Notes under the pieces: generated by a model
What the model was told of the DNA's origin: nothing
Databases searched by the model: none
Seen by the model: only the letters and a program-made list of their open reading frames with translations
Shown: positions 7,484 through 15,622 of the stretch, piece after piece
Layout: every line of letters begins with the position of its first letter
How positions within the stretch are numbered: the stretch's first letter is position 1
Position numbers and translations under genes: made by a program
Origin: Candidatus Mediterraneibacter gallistercoris
GTDB taxonomy: Bacteria; Bacillota_A; Clostridia; Lachnospirales; Lachnospiraceae
DNA length: 22,301 nt
NCBI GenBank assembly: GCA_019119745.1
Contig: DWWI01000205.1
Span: 1-22,301, forward strand
Direction of reading: 5' to 3'

Positions 7484-8392
7484 TTGCTTTTTCGACAGAT
7501 GAGATATTTTACCGCCGTTGTGGACTGTAACAGTTTTACTGAGGCGGCAGAGCAGTGTTATATATCACAGTCCGCTATCTCCCAGCAGATACGGGCGCTG
7601 GAAAAAGAACTGGGAGTGGAGCTGATCCACAGAGAAAACAGAAAATTTACCCTTACTCCGGCCGGAGAATATTTTTACAGCCAGAGTAAGGGTATTCTGG
7701 AAGAGGTGGATAATGTCCGCCGGGAGACGATACGGATCGGGCAGGATGACGAGCTGCAGCTGCGCATCGGCTATCTGCGGTGCTACAGCGGTCAGGAGCT
7801 CCATCAGGCTGTCGCGGAGTTCTCTCAGCTTTATCCTGAAGTGTCCATCAGTATTGTCAACGGCACTCACGAAGAGCTGTATGATCTGCTTCGCTTCGGC
7901 GGAGTGGACGTGATCTTAAGCGACCAGAGACGGGCCTTTTCCAGCCAGTATGAAAACTATCAGCTTCTGCAGTGCGGCTGCTATGCAGAACTCTCGGTAC
8001 GAAGTCATCTGAGCAGTCAGGAATCTGTGGAGCTGGAAAGCCTGAAACGGCTCCCCTGTATCCTGATCTCTTCCAGAGAACAGCAGAATACAGAACAGGA
8101 CTATTTTCAGAACACTCTGGGGTTCGGTGGGAAATTCCTGTTCGCGGAGAATCTGGAGGAGGGGAGGCTTATGGTGGCCGGGAACCGGGGCTTTCTCCCC
8201 ATTGAGAGTGTAGGAACACTGCCGCCGGCAGGAGCCGCTATCAGGAGGCTGCCCATTGTCCGGAACGGACGGCAGCTTCAGAGAAACTACTGCGTGTTCT
8301 GGCTGAAAGAACAGACGAATTATTACATTGAAGAGTTTGCCGCAATCGTCAGGAAGCTTCTTACATCTGAGAATACACAGAAGGAAAACTGA
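7484..8392 (+). CDS. LysR-family transcriptional regulator (LTTR 3)
   Basis: A 302-residue LysR-type regulator. The start is TTG at 7484: it gives the family-typical opening MLFRQMRYF and sits 7 nt after a GGTGAGG ribosome binding site; ATG 7499 would remove conserved residues. The helix-turn-helix is at about residues 14-40 (YISQSAISQQIRALEKELG), and the effector domain follows with an IGYLRCYSG strand and ILSDQRRAF. It differs clearly from LTTR 1 and 2. It follows the quinate/shikimate operon in the same direction, 136 bp after the permease, and ends at a strong terminator. It could be a second regulator of that operon or serve another locus; targets are not visible. Confidence 0.88.
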   Translation: MLFRQMRYFTAVVDCNSFTEAAEQCYISQSAISQQIRALEKELGVELIHRENRKFTLTPAGEYFYSQSKGILEEVDNVRRETIRIGQDDELQLRIGYLRCYSGQELHQAVAEFSQLYPEVSISIVNGTHEELYDLLRFGGVDVILSDQRRAFSSQYENYQLLQCGCYAELSVRSHLSSQESVELESLKRLPCILISSREQQNTEQDYFQNTLGFGGKFLFAENLEEGRLMVAGNRGFLPIESVGTLPPAGAAIRRLPIVRNGRQLQRNYCVFWLKEQTNYYIEEFAAIVRKLLTSENTQKEN

Positions 8393-8409
8393 AAAGTAAG
8401 AGAGTATGG

Positions 8410-8445
8410 ACGGATATCAGAAAAATATTCTGGTATCCGTTTTTT
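8410..8445 (+). terminator. Rho-independent terminator after the third LysR gene
   Basis: A 13-bp stem (8410-8422 with 8428-8440, one G-T wobble) has a 5-nt loop and is followed by a run of T to 8445. It lies 18 nt after the LysR stop and closes the quinate/shikimate block. Confidence 0.88.
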
Positions 8446-8550
8446 CAGAATAAACCGTCTGTAACGTATGGATAAAGTCCTGCAGTTCTTTTCTATGATC
8501 ATAACTGTGTGTACACAATACACATTCAAAATGTTCTTCACAGTCAAAAG

Positions 8551-8899
8551 GAATCCATGCGGAAAGAGGCATATCCAACGGACTATGATGCTTGCGTGCG
8601 AAAAGTCGGTCGCGATGGTGCGACCTATGAGCCGGAACTGGTGGGGAACCATCGCCAATCCTGTGCGGACCTTCCTGCATCAAAACGATTTTTCCGGTAA
8701 GACGGTCGTTCCATTTATGACCCACGGCACCAGCGGCCTGCATGTGCAAGATGTGACAAAACTTTGTCCTGGGGCTAAGGTATTGAACGGACACGGAATT
8801 TTCAATTCTTATCAGGTATCCACAAAGAAAAACGCGCCGGAAAATATGGAAAATTACCAGGCGGATATTGACAGGTGGCTTGGAAAAATCGGGTTCTGA
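8551..8899 (+). pseudogene. Flavodoxin pseudogene (internal deletion, frameshift, no N-terminus)
   Basis: Remnant of a flavodoxin-family gene related to the intact copy at 9158. One frame (about 8566-8649) encodes AYPTDYDACVRK and an EPEL motif, matching AYPDDYYECIDEAKK and RPEL of the intact protein. The reading then jumps by +1 frame at about 8636, where NWWGT matches PNWWGS of the intact protein, and continues to a natural C-terminus at 8899 through DFSGKTVVPFMTHG and NMENYQADIDRWLGKIG. About 18 codons between EPEL and NWWG are missing, which shifts the frame. The N-terminal third with the FMN-phosphate loop is also absent. No functional product is expected. A single 143-residue frame runs 8468-8899 but its first half is not flavodoxin. 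Confidence 0.8.
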
Positions 8900-8961
8900 T
8901 ATAAATTTTCTTAGACGACCAACAATCTTCAATAAAAAAATATAAAAAGTTTCTATAATGC

Positions 8962-9010
8962 GGCACAGTTACTACAGAAGAATTTTTTCCCATAGTAGCT
9001 GTGCCTTTTT
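8962..9010 (+). terminator. Rho-independent terminator before the flavodoxin gene
   Basis: The left arm (8962-8974, GGCACAGTTACTA) pairs with 8993-9005 (TAGTAGCTGTGCC) over 13 bp with one wobble, followed by T at 9006-9010. It presumably ended the transcript of the now broken flavodoxin gene and insulates the next unit. Confidence 0.8.
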
Positions 9011-9048
9011 ATATTATTAATCAATTATACATATACAGAATTTACATA

Positions 9049-9125
9049 TTATGATATTCGCATAAGTTTTACTGATCATTTCCATCTAAAATTGAAATTG
9101 ATAACTTGTAAAATAAATTTAAAAT
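9049..9125 (+). promoter_or_regulatory. Promoter region of the flavodoxin gene
   Basis: The A/T-rich gap before the flavodoxin contains TTGATA (9098-9103) and TAAAAT (9120-9125) with 16-bp spacing, a plausible promoter starting near 9132. Upstream is a perfect inverted repeat TTATG-N7-CATAA (9049-9065), centred about 75 bp before the predicted start, where a LysR-type activator could bind. The 11-mer AATTGATAACT (9096-9106) recurs at 13195-13205. All assignments are from sequence inspection. Confidence 0.45.
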
Positions 9126-9157
9126 AGATAACAGAAAAATAAGTGGAGGAATTAAAG

Positions 9158-10163
<1,006 letters not shown>

Positions 10164-10200
10164 ACAGTACAGATATCTAAAAGAAAGAGGCGTATTCATT

Positions 10201-11034
10201 ATGAAAAAAGATGTAATGATTTTAACAGGCGCGGGCCAGATCGGGATGGCGATCGCCCGCCGTATGGGATATGGTAAGAAAATCGTGATCGGAGACAAGA
10301 AACCGGAGAACGCTCAGGCAATCGCAAAGATCATGAATGACGCAGGATTTGATGTGGAGGCCATGGAGATGGATCTTTCATCCAGAGAGTCTATCAAGAA
10401 TCTGATCGCAAAAGCTCAGGAGTATGGGGATATATCCATGCTGGTAAATGCGGCGGGTGTTTCCCCGAGTCAGGCTCCCATTGAGGCAATCCTGAAAGTA
10501 GATCTGTACGGCACAGCTGTACTTCTCGAGGAGGTCGGCAAGGTGATAAAAGAAGGCGGAGTTGGTGTGACGATCTCAAGCCAGTCCGGACACAGAATGC
10601 CGGCACTTACTCCTGAGGAGGATGAGCAGCTTGCCTGCACACCGACAGAGGAACTGCTGAAGCTTGATATCCTTCAGCCGGAAAATATCAAAGATACGCT
10701 GCACGCTTATCAGATGGCAAAACGCTGCAATGAGAAACGTGTCATGGCAGAGTCCGTGAAATGGGGCGAAAAGGGGGCGCGTATTAATTCAATCTCACCG
10801 GGAATCATTGTAACTCCTCTTGCAATCGACGAGTTCAACGGTCCGCGCGGAGATTTCTATAAAAATATGTTTGCAAAGTGCCCGGCAGGACGTCCGGGTA
10901 CGGCGGATGAAGTCGCAAACGTGACCGAGCTTCTCATGAGCGATAAAGGAGCTTTTATCACCGGGTCGGATTTCCTGATCGACGGAGGCGCGACGGCGTC
11001 TTATTTCTACGGACCGCTGAGACCAGGAAAATAA
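10201..11034 (+). CDS. SDR-family oxidoreductase with insertion before the active site
   Basis: A 277-residue short-chain dehydrogenase/reductase. The N-terminal Rossmann loop is TGAGQIG, with an acidic Asp in VIGDKK that suggests NAD(H) preference. The NAAG motif is present, as are the catalytic Tyr170 and Lys174 in YQMAK, with candidate serines at 126/127 (ISSQSG). About 43 residues separate Ser from Tyr instead of the usual 12-13: an insert containing PALTPEEDEQLACTPTEELL occupies this gap, a feature of one SDR subgroup that may form a lid. The C-terminal substrate segment has ISPGIIVTPLA and DGGATASYFYGPL. The RBS is AAAGAGG shortly upstream. It follows the broken aldo/keto reductase by 37 nt. 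The substrate is not deducible. Confidence 0.88.
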   Translation: MKKDVMILTGAGQIGMAIARRMGYGKKIVIGDKKPENAQAIAKIMNDAGFDVEAMEMDLSSRESIKNLIAKAQEYGDISMLVNAAGVSPSQAPIEAILKVDLYGTAVLLEEVGKVIKEGGVGVTISSQSGHRMPALTPEEDEQLACTPTEELLKLDILQPENIKDTLHAYQMAKRCNEKRVMAESVKWGEKGARINSISPGIIVTPLAIDEFNGPRGDFYKNMFAKCPAGRPGTADEVANVTELLMSDKGAFITGSDFLIDGGATASYFYGPLRPGK

Positions 11035-11241
11035 TTAATTGTAAGCAATAAAAGAGAACATTATGTCGAGAGCATGGTTAATGCAGGCGCTGTCCTTATT
11101 TTGGTATGCGGAAAAAGAATGGTTTTTCATAACAGACAGGTATTAGACATCCGGCGGAAACTGTAGGATAATGAACACAGAGAATTTTATAAGTCGGATT
11201 AGACTTAATGAAGTTAATGTGTGAGAAAAGGATTGGTGAAT
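11035..11241 (+). promoter_or_regulatory. Intergenic region before the intact aldo/keto reductase
   Basis: This 207-bp gap has no recognisable gene. It contains a perfect 6-bp inverted repeat TAAGTC-N6-GACTTA (11190-11207) about 35 bp before the start codon, a candidate operator. No convincing consensus promoter or terminator was found. Confidence 0.35.
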
Positions 11242-12246
11242 ATGGAATACGCGAAACTTGGAAATACGGACATTGAGGTGTCGAAGATCTGCGTGGGCTG
11301 CATGAGCTTTGGAAAACCGGGAACACTGCATGACTGGACATTAGATGAAAAAGGAACAGAGGAAATCGTAAAACATGCGCTTGACTTGGGGATTAATTTT
11401 TTTGATACTGCAAACGGATATTCAGAAGGAACCAGTGAAGAATATCTTGGGAATGCACTCAGAAAAAATGTTTCAAGGGATAAAGTTGTTATTGCATCCA
11501 AAGTCTATTTTAATCCCGGAAGACTTTCTTCCGAAGCGATCCACCGGGAAATTGAAGGCAGTCTGAAACGGCTTGGTACAGACTATCTGGATCTGTACAT
11601 TATTCATCGCTTTGACTATGATACGCCGATTGAAGAGACGATGGAGGCTCTGAATGATCTGGTGGTGTCCGGGAAAGTACGGGCAATCGGAGCGTCAGCT
11701 ATGTATGGATACCAATTCTATAATATGCAGCTCGCTGCCCGGGACAACGGGTGGGCACAGTTTGTGGCTATGGAGAATCATTACAATCTTCTTTATCGGG
11801 AAGATGAGCGTGAGCTGATTCCAATTTGCCGTCAGATGAATGTATCCCTCATGCCCTACAGTCCTCTTGCGGCCGGACATCTGACCCGGCCGGAATGGAA
11901 CTCAGATTCTATTCGCAGCAAAACAGATCGGGCAGCTATGGGAAAATATGACAGAACTCAGGAGCAGGATATGGAAATTGTCCGCAGGGTTCATCTTCTG
12001 GCAGAAAAATACGGCGTAAAAATGCAGCAGATCGCATTGGCATGGGAATGGGCAAAAGGAGTGACAGCACCGATCATCGGAGCGACAAAAGCATCTCATT
12101 TTGATGATGCCGCCGGAGCATTTTCGGTGAAATTAACAGAGGAAGACATTGCATTTCTGGAAGAACCATATATGCCCCACAGAATCGTAGGCGCGATAGA
12201 CAGCAATCCGCCGGAGGGTACCAAGCTGTTGGACGTGAAGAAATAA
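11242..12246 (+). CDS. Aldo/keto reductase
   Basis: A 334-residue NADPH-type aldo/keto reductase with a TIM-barrel fold. The catalytic tetrad is complete: Asp55 and Tyr60 in FDTANGYS, Lys87 in IASKV, and His122 in IIHRF. The cofactor-side motifs IGASAMYG and the late APIIGATKASH are present. The start is taken at ATG 11242, which gives the family-like MEYAKLGNTDIEVSKI; AAAAGGA at 11226-11232 lies 9 nt upstream, while an upstream in-frame GTG at 11221 adds seven unconserved residues. Length is normal. It belongs to a different AKR subgroup from the broken copy at 9714. It converges with the LysR gene at 12268, 21 bp away. Substrate unknown; carbonyl detoxification or sugar metabolism are possible. 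Confidence 0.92.
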   Translation: MEYAKLGNTDIEVSKICVGCMSFGKPGTLHDWTLDEKGTEEIVKHALDLGINFFDTANGYSEGTSEEYLGNALRKNVSRDKVVIASKVYFNPGRLSSEAIHREIEGSLKRLGTDYLDLYIIHRFDYDTPIEETMEALNDLVVSGKVRAIGASAMYGYQFYNMQLAARDNGWAQFVAMENHYNLLYREDERELIPICRQMNVSLMPYSPLAAGHLTRPEWNSDSIRSKTDRAAMGKYDRTQEQDMEIVRRVHLLAEKYGVKMQQIALAWEWAKGVTAPIIGATKASHFDDAAGAFSVKLTEEDIAFLEEPYMPHRIVGAIDSNPPEGTKLLDVKK

Positions 12247-12267
12247 TTCGAATAGATCCATTAAAGA

Positions 12268-13161
12268 TCAAACGTTCTCTGTATCCGCTGCTCCGTCTTT
12301 CATATACTGAGAGATCAGGGTCAGGAACCTTTTTAATACCGGCTGATCGTGTTTATGCTGGCAGTACACCCCGAATGAGATCCGGGGAAGATTGGTGATC
12401 GGGATATAACGCAGTTCCGGATCTCTGGCGGGAGCAATATTCGGATATAAAGTATAACCCAGCTGTGCCTTTGCAAGAGCAAAGGCACTTTCTATATTTT
12501 CGGCAAAGAATCTCTGTTCCGGCAGCAGATTCACAAGGATGCTGTTCTGCATTGTAAAGATTGAATCCGGGATCTGCCGCGGAGAACAGGCAATAAAATT
12601 TCCTGTCAGCTGGTTTTTTGTAAGCGACTCATATTTTGACAGCGGATGTTCCGGAGAACAGACACATGCTACAGGAGCGGAGCAGAGCTCTTTGAAAAAT
12701 AGCGGGGACATTCTCTGGTCATCTTTAATGCCAAGCGCCGCGTGGATCTGGTTGTTTTCGATGAGGCTTAAAAGCGAGGGAAAAGGAACCAGATGGATAT
12801 TTGGCCGTAACAGCGGAAATTCGTCTGAAAGTTTTTTTAATATGGGAGGAAAGAGATTCAGTTCCATATAGTTATGGCACCCCAGTTCCAGAGAAATAAA
12901 ATGCTCATGGCTGCCCAGACGCTGTTTTGCGGTCAGGGCAGTCTTTAAGATAAGCTGTGCATCCGGCAGGAACAGACCTCCTTCATGAGTGAGGGTAACG
13001 CTTTTGCTTGTACGGTTAAACAGTTTCACACCCAGTTCTTCTTCCAGAGTCTGGATCTGATGGCTGACCGCCGGCTGTGTGATCTTAAGCTCCCGGGAGG
13101 CTTTTGAAAAATTCAGATATTCCGCTACTGCGATAAAACATTCCAGCTGTATTGTATTCAT
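12268..13161 (-). CDS. LysR-family transcriptional regulator (LTTR 4)
   Basis: A 297-residue LysR-type regulator. The minus-strand start is placed at 13161 (MNTIQLECFIAVAEYLNFSK) because the preceding AAGGGA motif is well spaced and the family begins here; an in-frame start at 13188 would add nine unconserved residues. The helix-turn-helix (ITQPAVSHQIQTLEEELG) is at about residues 26-43, followed by the effector domain. It is convergent with the aldo/keto reductase gene and divergent from the MarR gene at 13358. Its promoter, TTGAAT-N17-TATAAT on the minus strand, overlaps the MarR-side promoter. It may control the redox genes to its left; that link is inferred. Confidence 0.9.
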   Translation of the reverse strand: MNTIQLECFIAVAEYLNFSKASRELKITQPAVSHQIQTLEEELGVKLFNRTSKSVTLTHEGGLFLPDAQLILKTALTAKQRLGSHEHFISLELGCHNYMELNLFPPILKKLSDEFPLLRPNIHLVPFPSLLSLIENNQIHAALGIKDDQRMSPLFFKELCSAPVACVCSPEHPLSKYESLTKNQLTGNFIACSPRQIPDSIFTMQNSILVNLLPEQRFFAENIESAFALAKAQLGYTLYPNIAPARDPELRYIPITNLPRISFGVYCQHKHDQPVLKRFLTLISQYMKDGAADTENV

Positions 13162-13222
13162 AATATATTTCCCTTCAAGATAATACAAAATAATAATTGA
13201 TAACTATAAAAGATGTTTATTG

Positions 13223-13269
13223 ATTATAGCACTTTTGAATTTCACATTCAATGAATTCTGAGCTAAAAT
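13223..13269. promoter_or_regulatory. Overlapping divergent promoters with a shared palindromic operator
   Basis: On the plus strand TTCACA (13241-13246) and TAAAAT (13264-13269), with a 17-bp spacer, form the promoter of the MarR/ABC unit. On the minus strand TTGAAT (13251-13246) and TATAAT (13228-13223), also 17 bp apart, form the promoter of LTTR 4. Both -35 boxes lie within or overlap the palindrome TTGAAT-TTCAC-ATTCAA (13235-13251); a third half site, TGAAT, follows at 13252-13256. A dimeric repressor bound here would block both promoters. MarR-type operators are palindromes of this size, so the MarR gene downstream is the natural candidate. Binding is inferred. Confidence 0.65.
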
Positions 13270-13357
13270 CTCTAATGGACAGAAAATAAGGATACGAACT
13301 GTTCGGTTAAAAACAATTACGGAAAGATTACAGAATTACAGGAGGTGCTCACAGGGA

Positions 13358-13876
13358 ATGGAAGAAAGTTTCAGAACAGAAGAGCTGCTTTTCAGGATCA
13401 AGAAGATCGGACTGAATCTGGCAGCGCTGATGGAACTGAATTTAAAGAATTAGAGTATAACCGGTGTACAGGTCTATTTTCTGGTCTATATCCTGAGACA
13501 TCATCCCAATGGAACATACCTGACGGAGTTATGCCGTGAAATAGGGGTGTCAAAGCCAACGCTGTCTGCGTTGATCAAAAAAATGAGGGAAAAAGGTTAT
13601 CTTTATTTTCTTGCTGACCCGGACGACGTCCGGAAAAAGAAAGTGCTTCCTACGGCGAAATTGATCGCTGAGGGTGATAAGTTCATGGAAAAGGCAGATC
13701 AGATGGAGTCAGAAATCTGCAGTGCACTCGACCGGAAGGAACAGACACAGCTCTGGGATCTGGAACAGAAACTTATCAATCAGCTCGCCAGAATGGAACA
13801 CGATGAAAATAATGAAAAAACAGACAGGAGGTTTATCTACAGTGAGAAAAGTATTACAACAACTGGGAAAGTATAA
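13358..13876 (+). pseudogene. MarR-family regulator interrupted by an in-frame amber codon
   Basis: Translation from ATG 13358 gives 31 residues (MEESFRTEELLFRIKKIG onward) ending at TAG 13451-13453, then continues in the same frame with SITGVQVYFLVYILRHHPNG and a complete MarR winged helix-turn-helix (LTELCREIGVSKPTLSALIKKM) to the stop at 13876. Without the TAG the protein would be 172 residues, normal for MarR. There is no frameshift, only one nonsense codon in the linker after the N-terminal helix, so the lesion looks recent. GGAGG at 13341-13345 precedes the start by 12 nt. The 3' end overlaps the ABC gene start by 35 nt, so this was the repressor of the exporter operon. The downstream fragment lacks part of the dimerisation region and has no good restart site. 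A sequencing error or a naturally varying allele is possible. Confidence 0.8.
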
Positions 13877-15581
13877 GCGGGACACCTTTCTCTGCATAGG
13901 TCTGACCGCCCTTGAAGTAATTATGGAAATACTGATGCCCTTTGTCACCGCGATCATTATTGACCGGGGACTTGAAGCGAGCAACCTTCCGGTTGTATAC
14001 CGCTATGGAGCCCTTATGGTGCTTATGGCATTTTTAAGTCTTGCTTTCGGCGCATTTGCAGGAAAGAACGCCGCAAGCGCCGCATCAGGGCTTTCGGCAA
14101 ATCTGCGTGAAGCGATTTATGCCAACATCCAGACATTTTCATTTTCAAATATTGATAAATTCAGTGTACCCGGTCTGGTCACACGTATGACGACAGATAT
14201 CACAAACGTGCAGAACGCGTACATGATGATTATCCGTGTGGCGGTCCGTGCGCCGCTGAACCTGATCTTCAGTTTCGCAATGTGCCTGATCATCAGCCCG
14301 CGCTTAAGCGCAATGTTCCTGATCGCCGTTGTATTCCTTGTGATCGTGATCGGTTCGATCATGGTGGTGACACTGAAGATATTCAGACAGGTATTCCGCA
14401 GATACGATGACTTAAATGCCAGCGTACAGGAAAATGTTACCGCGATCCGCGTTGTAAAGGCGTTTGTACGTGAGGATTACGAGAATGTGAAGTTTTCCAA
14501 AGCGTCAAAGATGCTCTATGACCTTTCTGTTAAGGCCGAGGGCCTGCTGGCGTTTAACAACCCGGCCATGATGGTGGCAGTTTATTTCTGTATCATATCG
14601 GTTTCATGGTTCGGCGCCAAGTTTATCGTCGGCGGTTCACTGACAACCGGTGACCTGACCAGCCTGTTCAGTTACATTATGGCACTGCTGATGAGTCTGA
14701 TGATGCTCTCCATGGTTGTCGTTATGATCAGTATGTCCATGGCAAGTATCCGCCGTATCAGCGAGGTGCTGAATGAGAAAGCAGACCTGACAGATCCGGA
14801 GAACCCGGTTATGACAGTAGCTGACGGAAGCATTGATTTCAACCATGTGAACTTCTCATACAAACACGGAAGCGGCAAAAACTCCCTTTCCGATATTGAT
14901 CTTCATATTAAGAGCGGCGAGACCATCGGCGTCATCGGCGGCACCGGTTCGGGAAAGAGCAGTCTGGTCAACCTGATCTGCCGGCTCTACGATGTGGACG
15001 AAGGAAGCGTCTGTGTGGGCGGTGTGGACGTCCGCAGATATGATACGGAAGTCCTGAGAAATCAGGTGTCCGTAGTGCTTCAGAAGAACACGCTGTTCTC
15101 CGGTACGATCCTTGATAACCTGCGCTGGGGCAATCCGGATGCCACAGAAGAGGAGTGTATCGAGGCATGCAAGGCAGCCTGTGCCGATGAATTTATCGAC
15201 CGGATGCCGGACGGTTATGAGACGAGGATCGAGCGCGGCGGTTCCAATGTATCGGGCGGTCAGAAACAGCGTCTGTGTATCGCCCGCGCCCTGCTTAAGA
15301 AGCCGAAAGTCCTGATTCTCGATGATTCTACAAGTGCCGTGGATACGGCTACAGATGCAAGCATCCGCGCCGCATTTGCAAAGAAGATCCCTGGAACGAC
15401 GAAGATCATCATTGCACAGCGTGTCTCCAGTGTTGAGTCCGCTGACCGGATCCTTGTGCTGGATGATGGAAAGATTGACGCATTTGATACTCATGAGAAT
15501 CTGCTTAAGAATAATGCGATCTATCAGGATATCTACAACTCACAGCTGGAAGGCAGCGGTGACTTTGACCAGCCGGCATGA
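13842..15581 (+). CDS. ABC exporter half-transporter with degenerate ATP site (BmrC/TM287-like)
   Basis: A 579-residue type IV ABC exporter subunit: six transmembrane helices (about residues 1-310), then a nucleotide-binding domain. Walker A is GGTGSGKSS (about 366-374) and the signature is VSGGQ (about 471). Walker B reads VLILDDS, so the catalytic Glu is replaced by Asp495, and the H-loop reads IIIAQR with Gln526 in place of His. Both changes mark the degenerate-site partner in heterodimeric exporters such as TM287/288, LmrCD and BmrCD. The start is taken at GTG 13842, 9 nt after AGGAGG (13826-13831) inside the MarR gene; ATG 13803 or 13812 are alternatives without a good RBS. It probably pairs with the next gene to export drugs or lipophilic compounds. 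Confidence 0.92.
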   Translation: MRKVLQQLGKYKRDTFLCIGLTALEVIMEILMPFVTAIIIDRGLEASNLPVVYRYGALMVLMAFLSLAFGAFAGKNAASAASGLSANLREAIYANIQTFSFSNIDKFSVPGLVTRMTTDITNVQNAYMMIIRVAVRAPLNLIFSFAMCLIISPRLSAMFLIAVVFLVIVIGSIMVVTLKIFRQVFRRYDDLNASVQENVTAIRVVKAFVREDYENVKFSKASKMLYDLSVKAEGLLAFNNPAMMVAVYFCIISVSWFGAKFIVGGSLTTGDLTSLFSYIMALLMSLMMLSMVVVMISMSMASIRRISEVLNEKADLTDPENPVMTVADGSIDFNHVNFSYKHGSGKNSLSDIDLHIKSGETIGVIGGTGSGKSSLVNLICRLYDVDEGSVCVGGVDVRRYDTEVLRNQVSVVLQKNTLFSGTILDNLRWGNPDATEEECIEACKAACADEFIDRMPDGYETRIERGGSNVSGGQKQRLCIARALLKKPKVLILDDSTSAVDTATDASIRAAFAKKIPGTTKIIIAQRVSSVESADRILVLDDGKIDAFDTHENLLKNNAIYQDIYNSQLEGSGDFDQPA

Positions 15582-15622
15582 TCCGGACAACATAAAAACA
15601 TGGAAAGGAGAACAACTGATCT

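Noticed and set aside
8417..8932. Minus-strand open frame of 171 codons and plus-strand frame from 8468 in the flavodoxin remnant
   Set aside because: Only the plus-strand pieces match flavodoxin; the first half of the 8468 frame and the minus frame have no family features.
11096..11230. Possible gene remnant between the SDR and the aldo/keto reductase
   Set aside because: Short frames here show no recognisable motif on either strand, so no pseudogene is claimed.
13451..13453. TAG in the MarR gene as a pyrrolysine codon
   Set aside because: A DNA-binding regulator is not a known pyrrolysine protein, no pyl genes are in the window, and a nonsense change explains it more simply.
13674..13841. 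N-terminal extension of the first ABC subunit to 13674
   Set aside because: The extra 56 residues are the MarR coding region read in another frame; the AGGAGG before GTG 13842 gives a family-like start.
14856..15494. Long minus-strand open frame (212 codons) opposite the first ABC gene
   Set aside because: It lies wholly within a strongly supported ABC ATPase domain on the other strand, has no recognisable domain and is rich in Cys, His and Asp as expected for a shadow frame.
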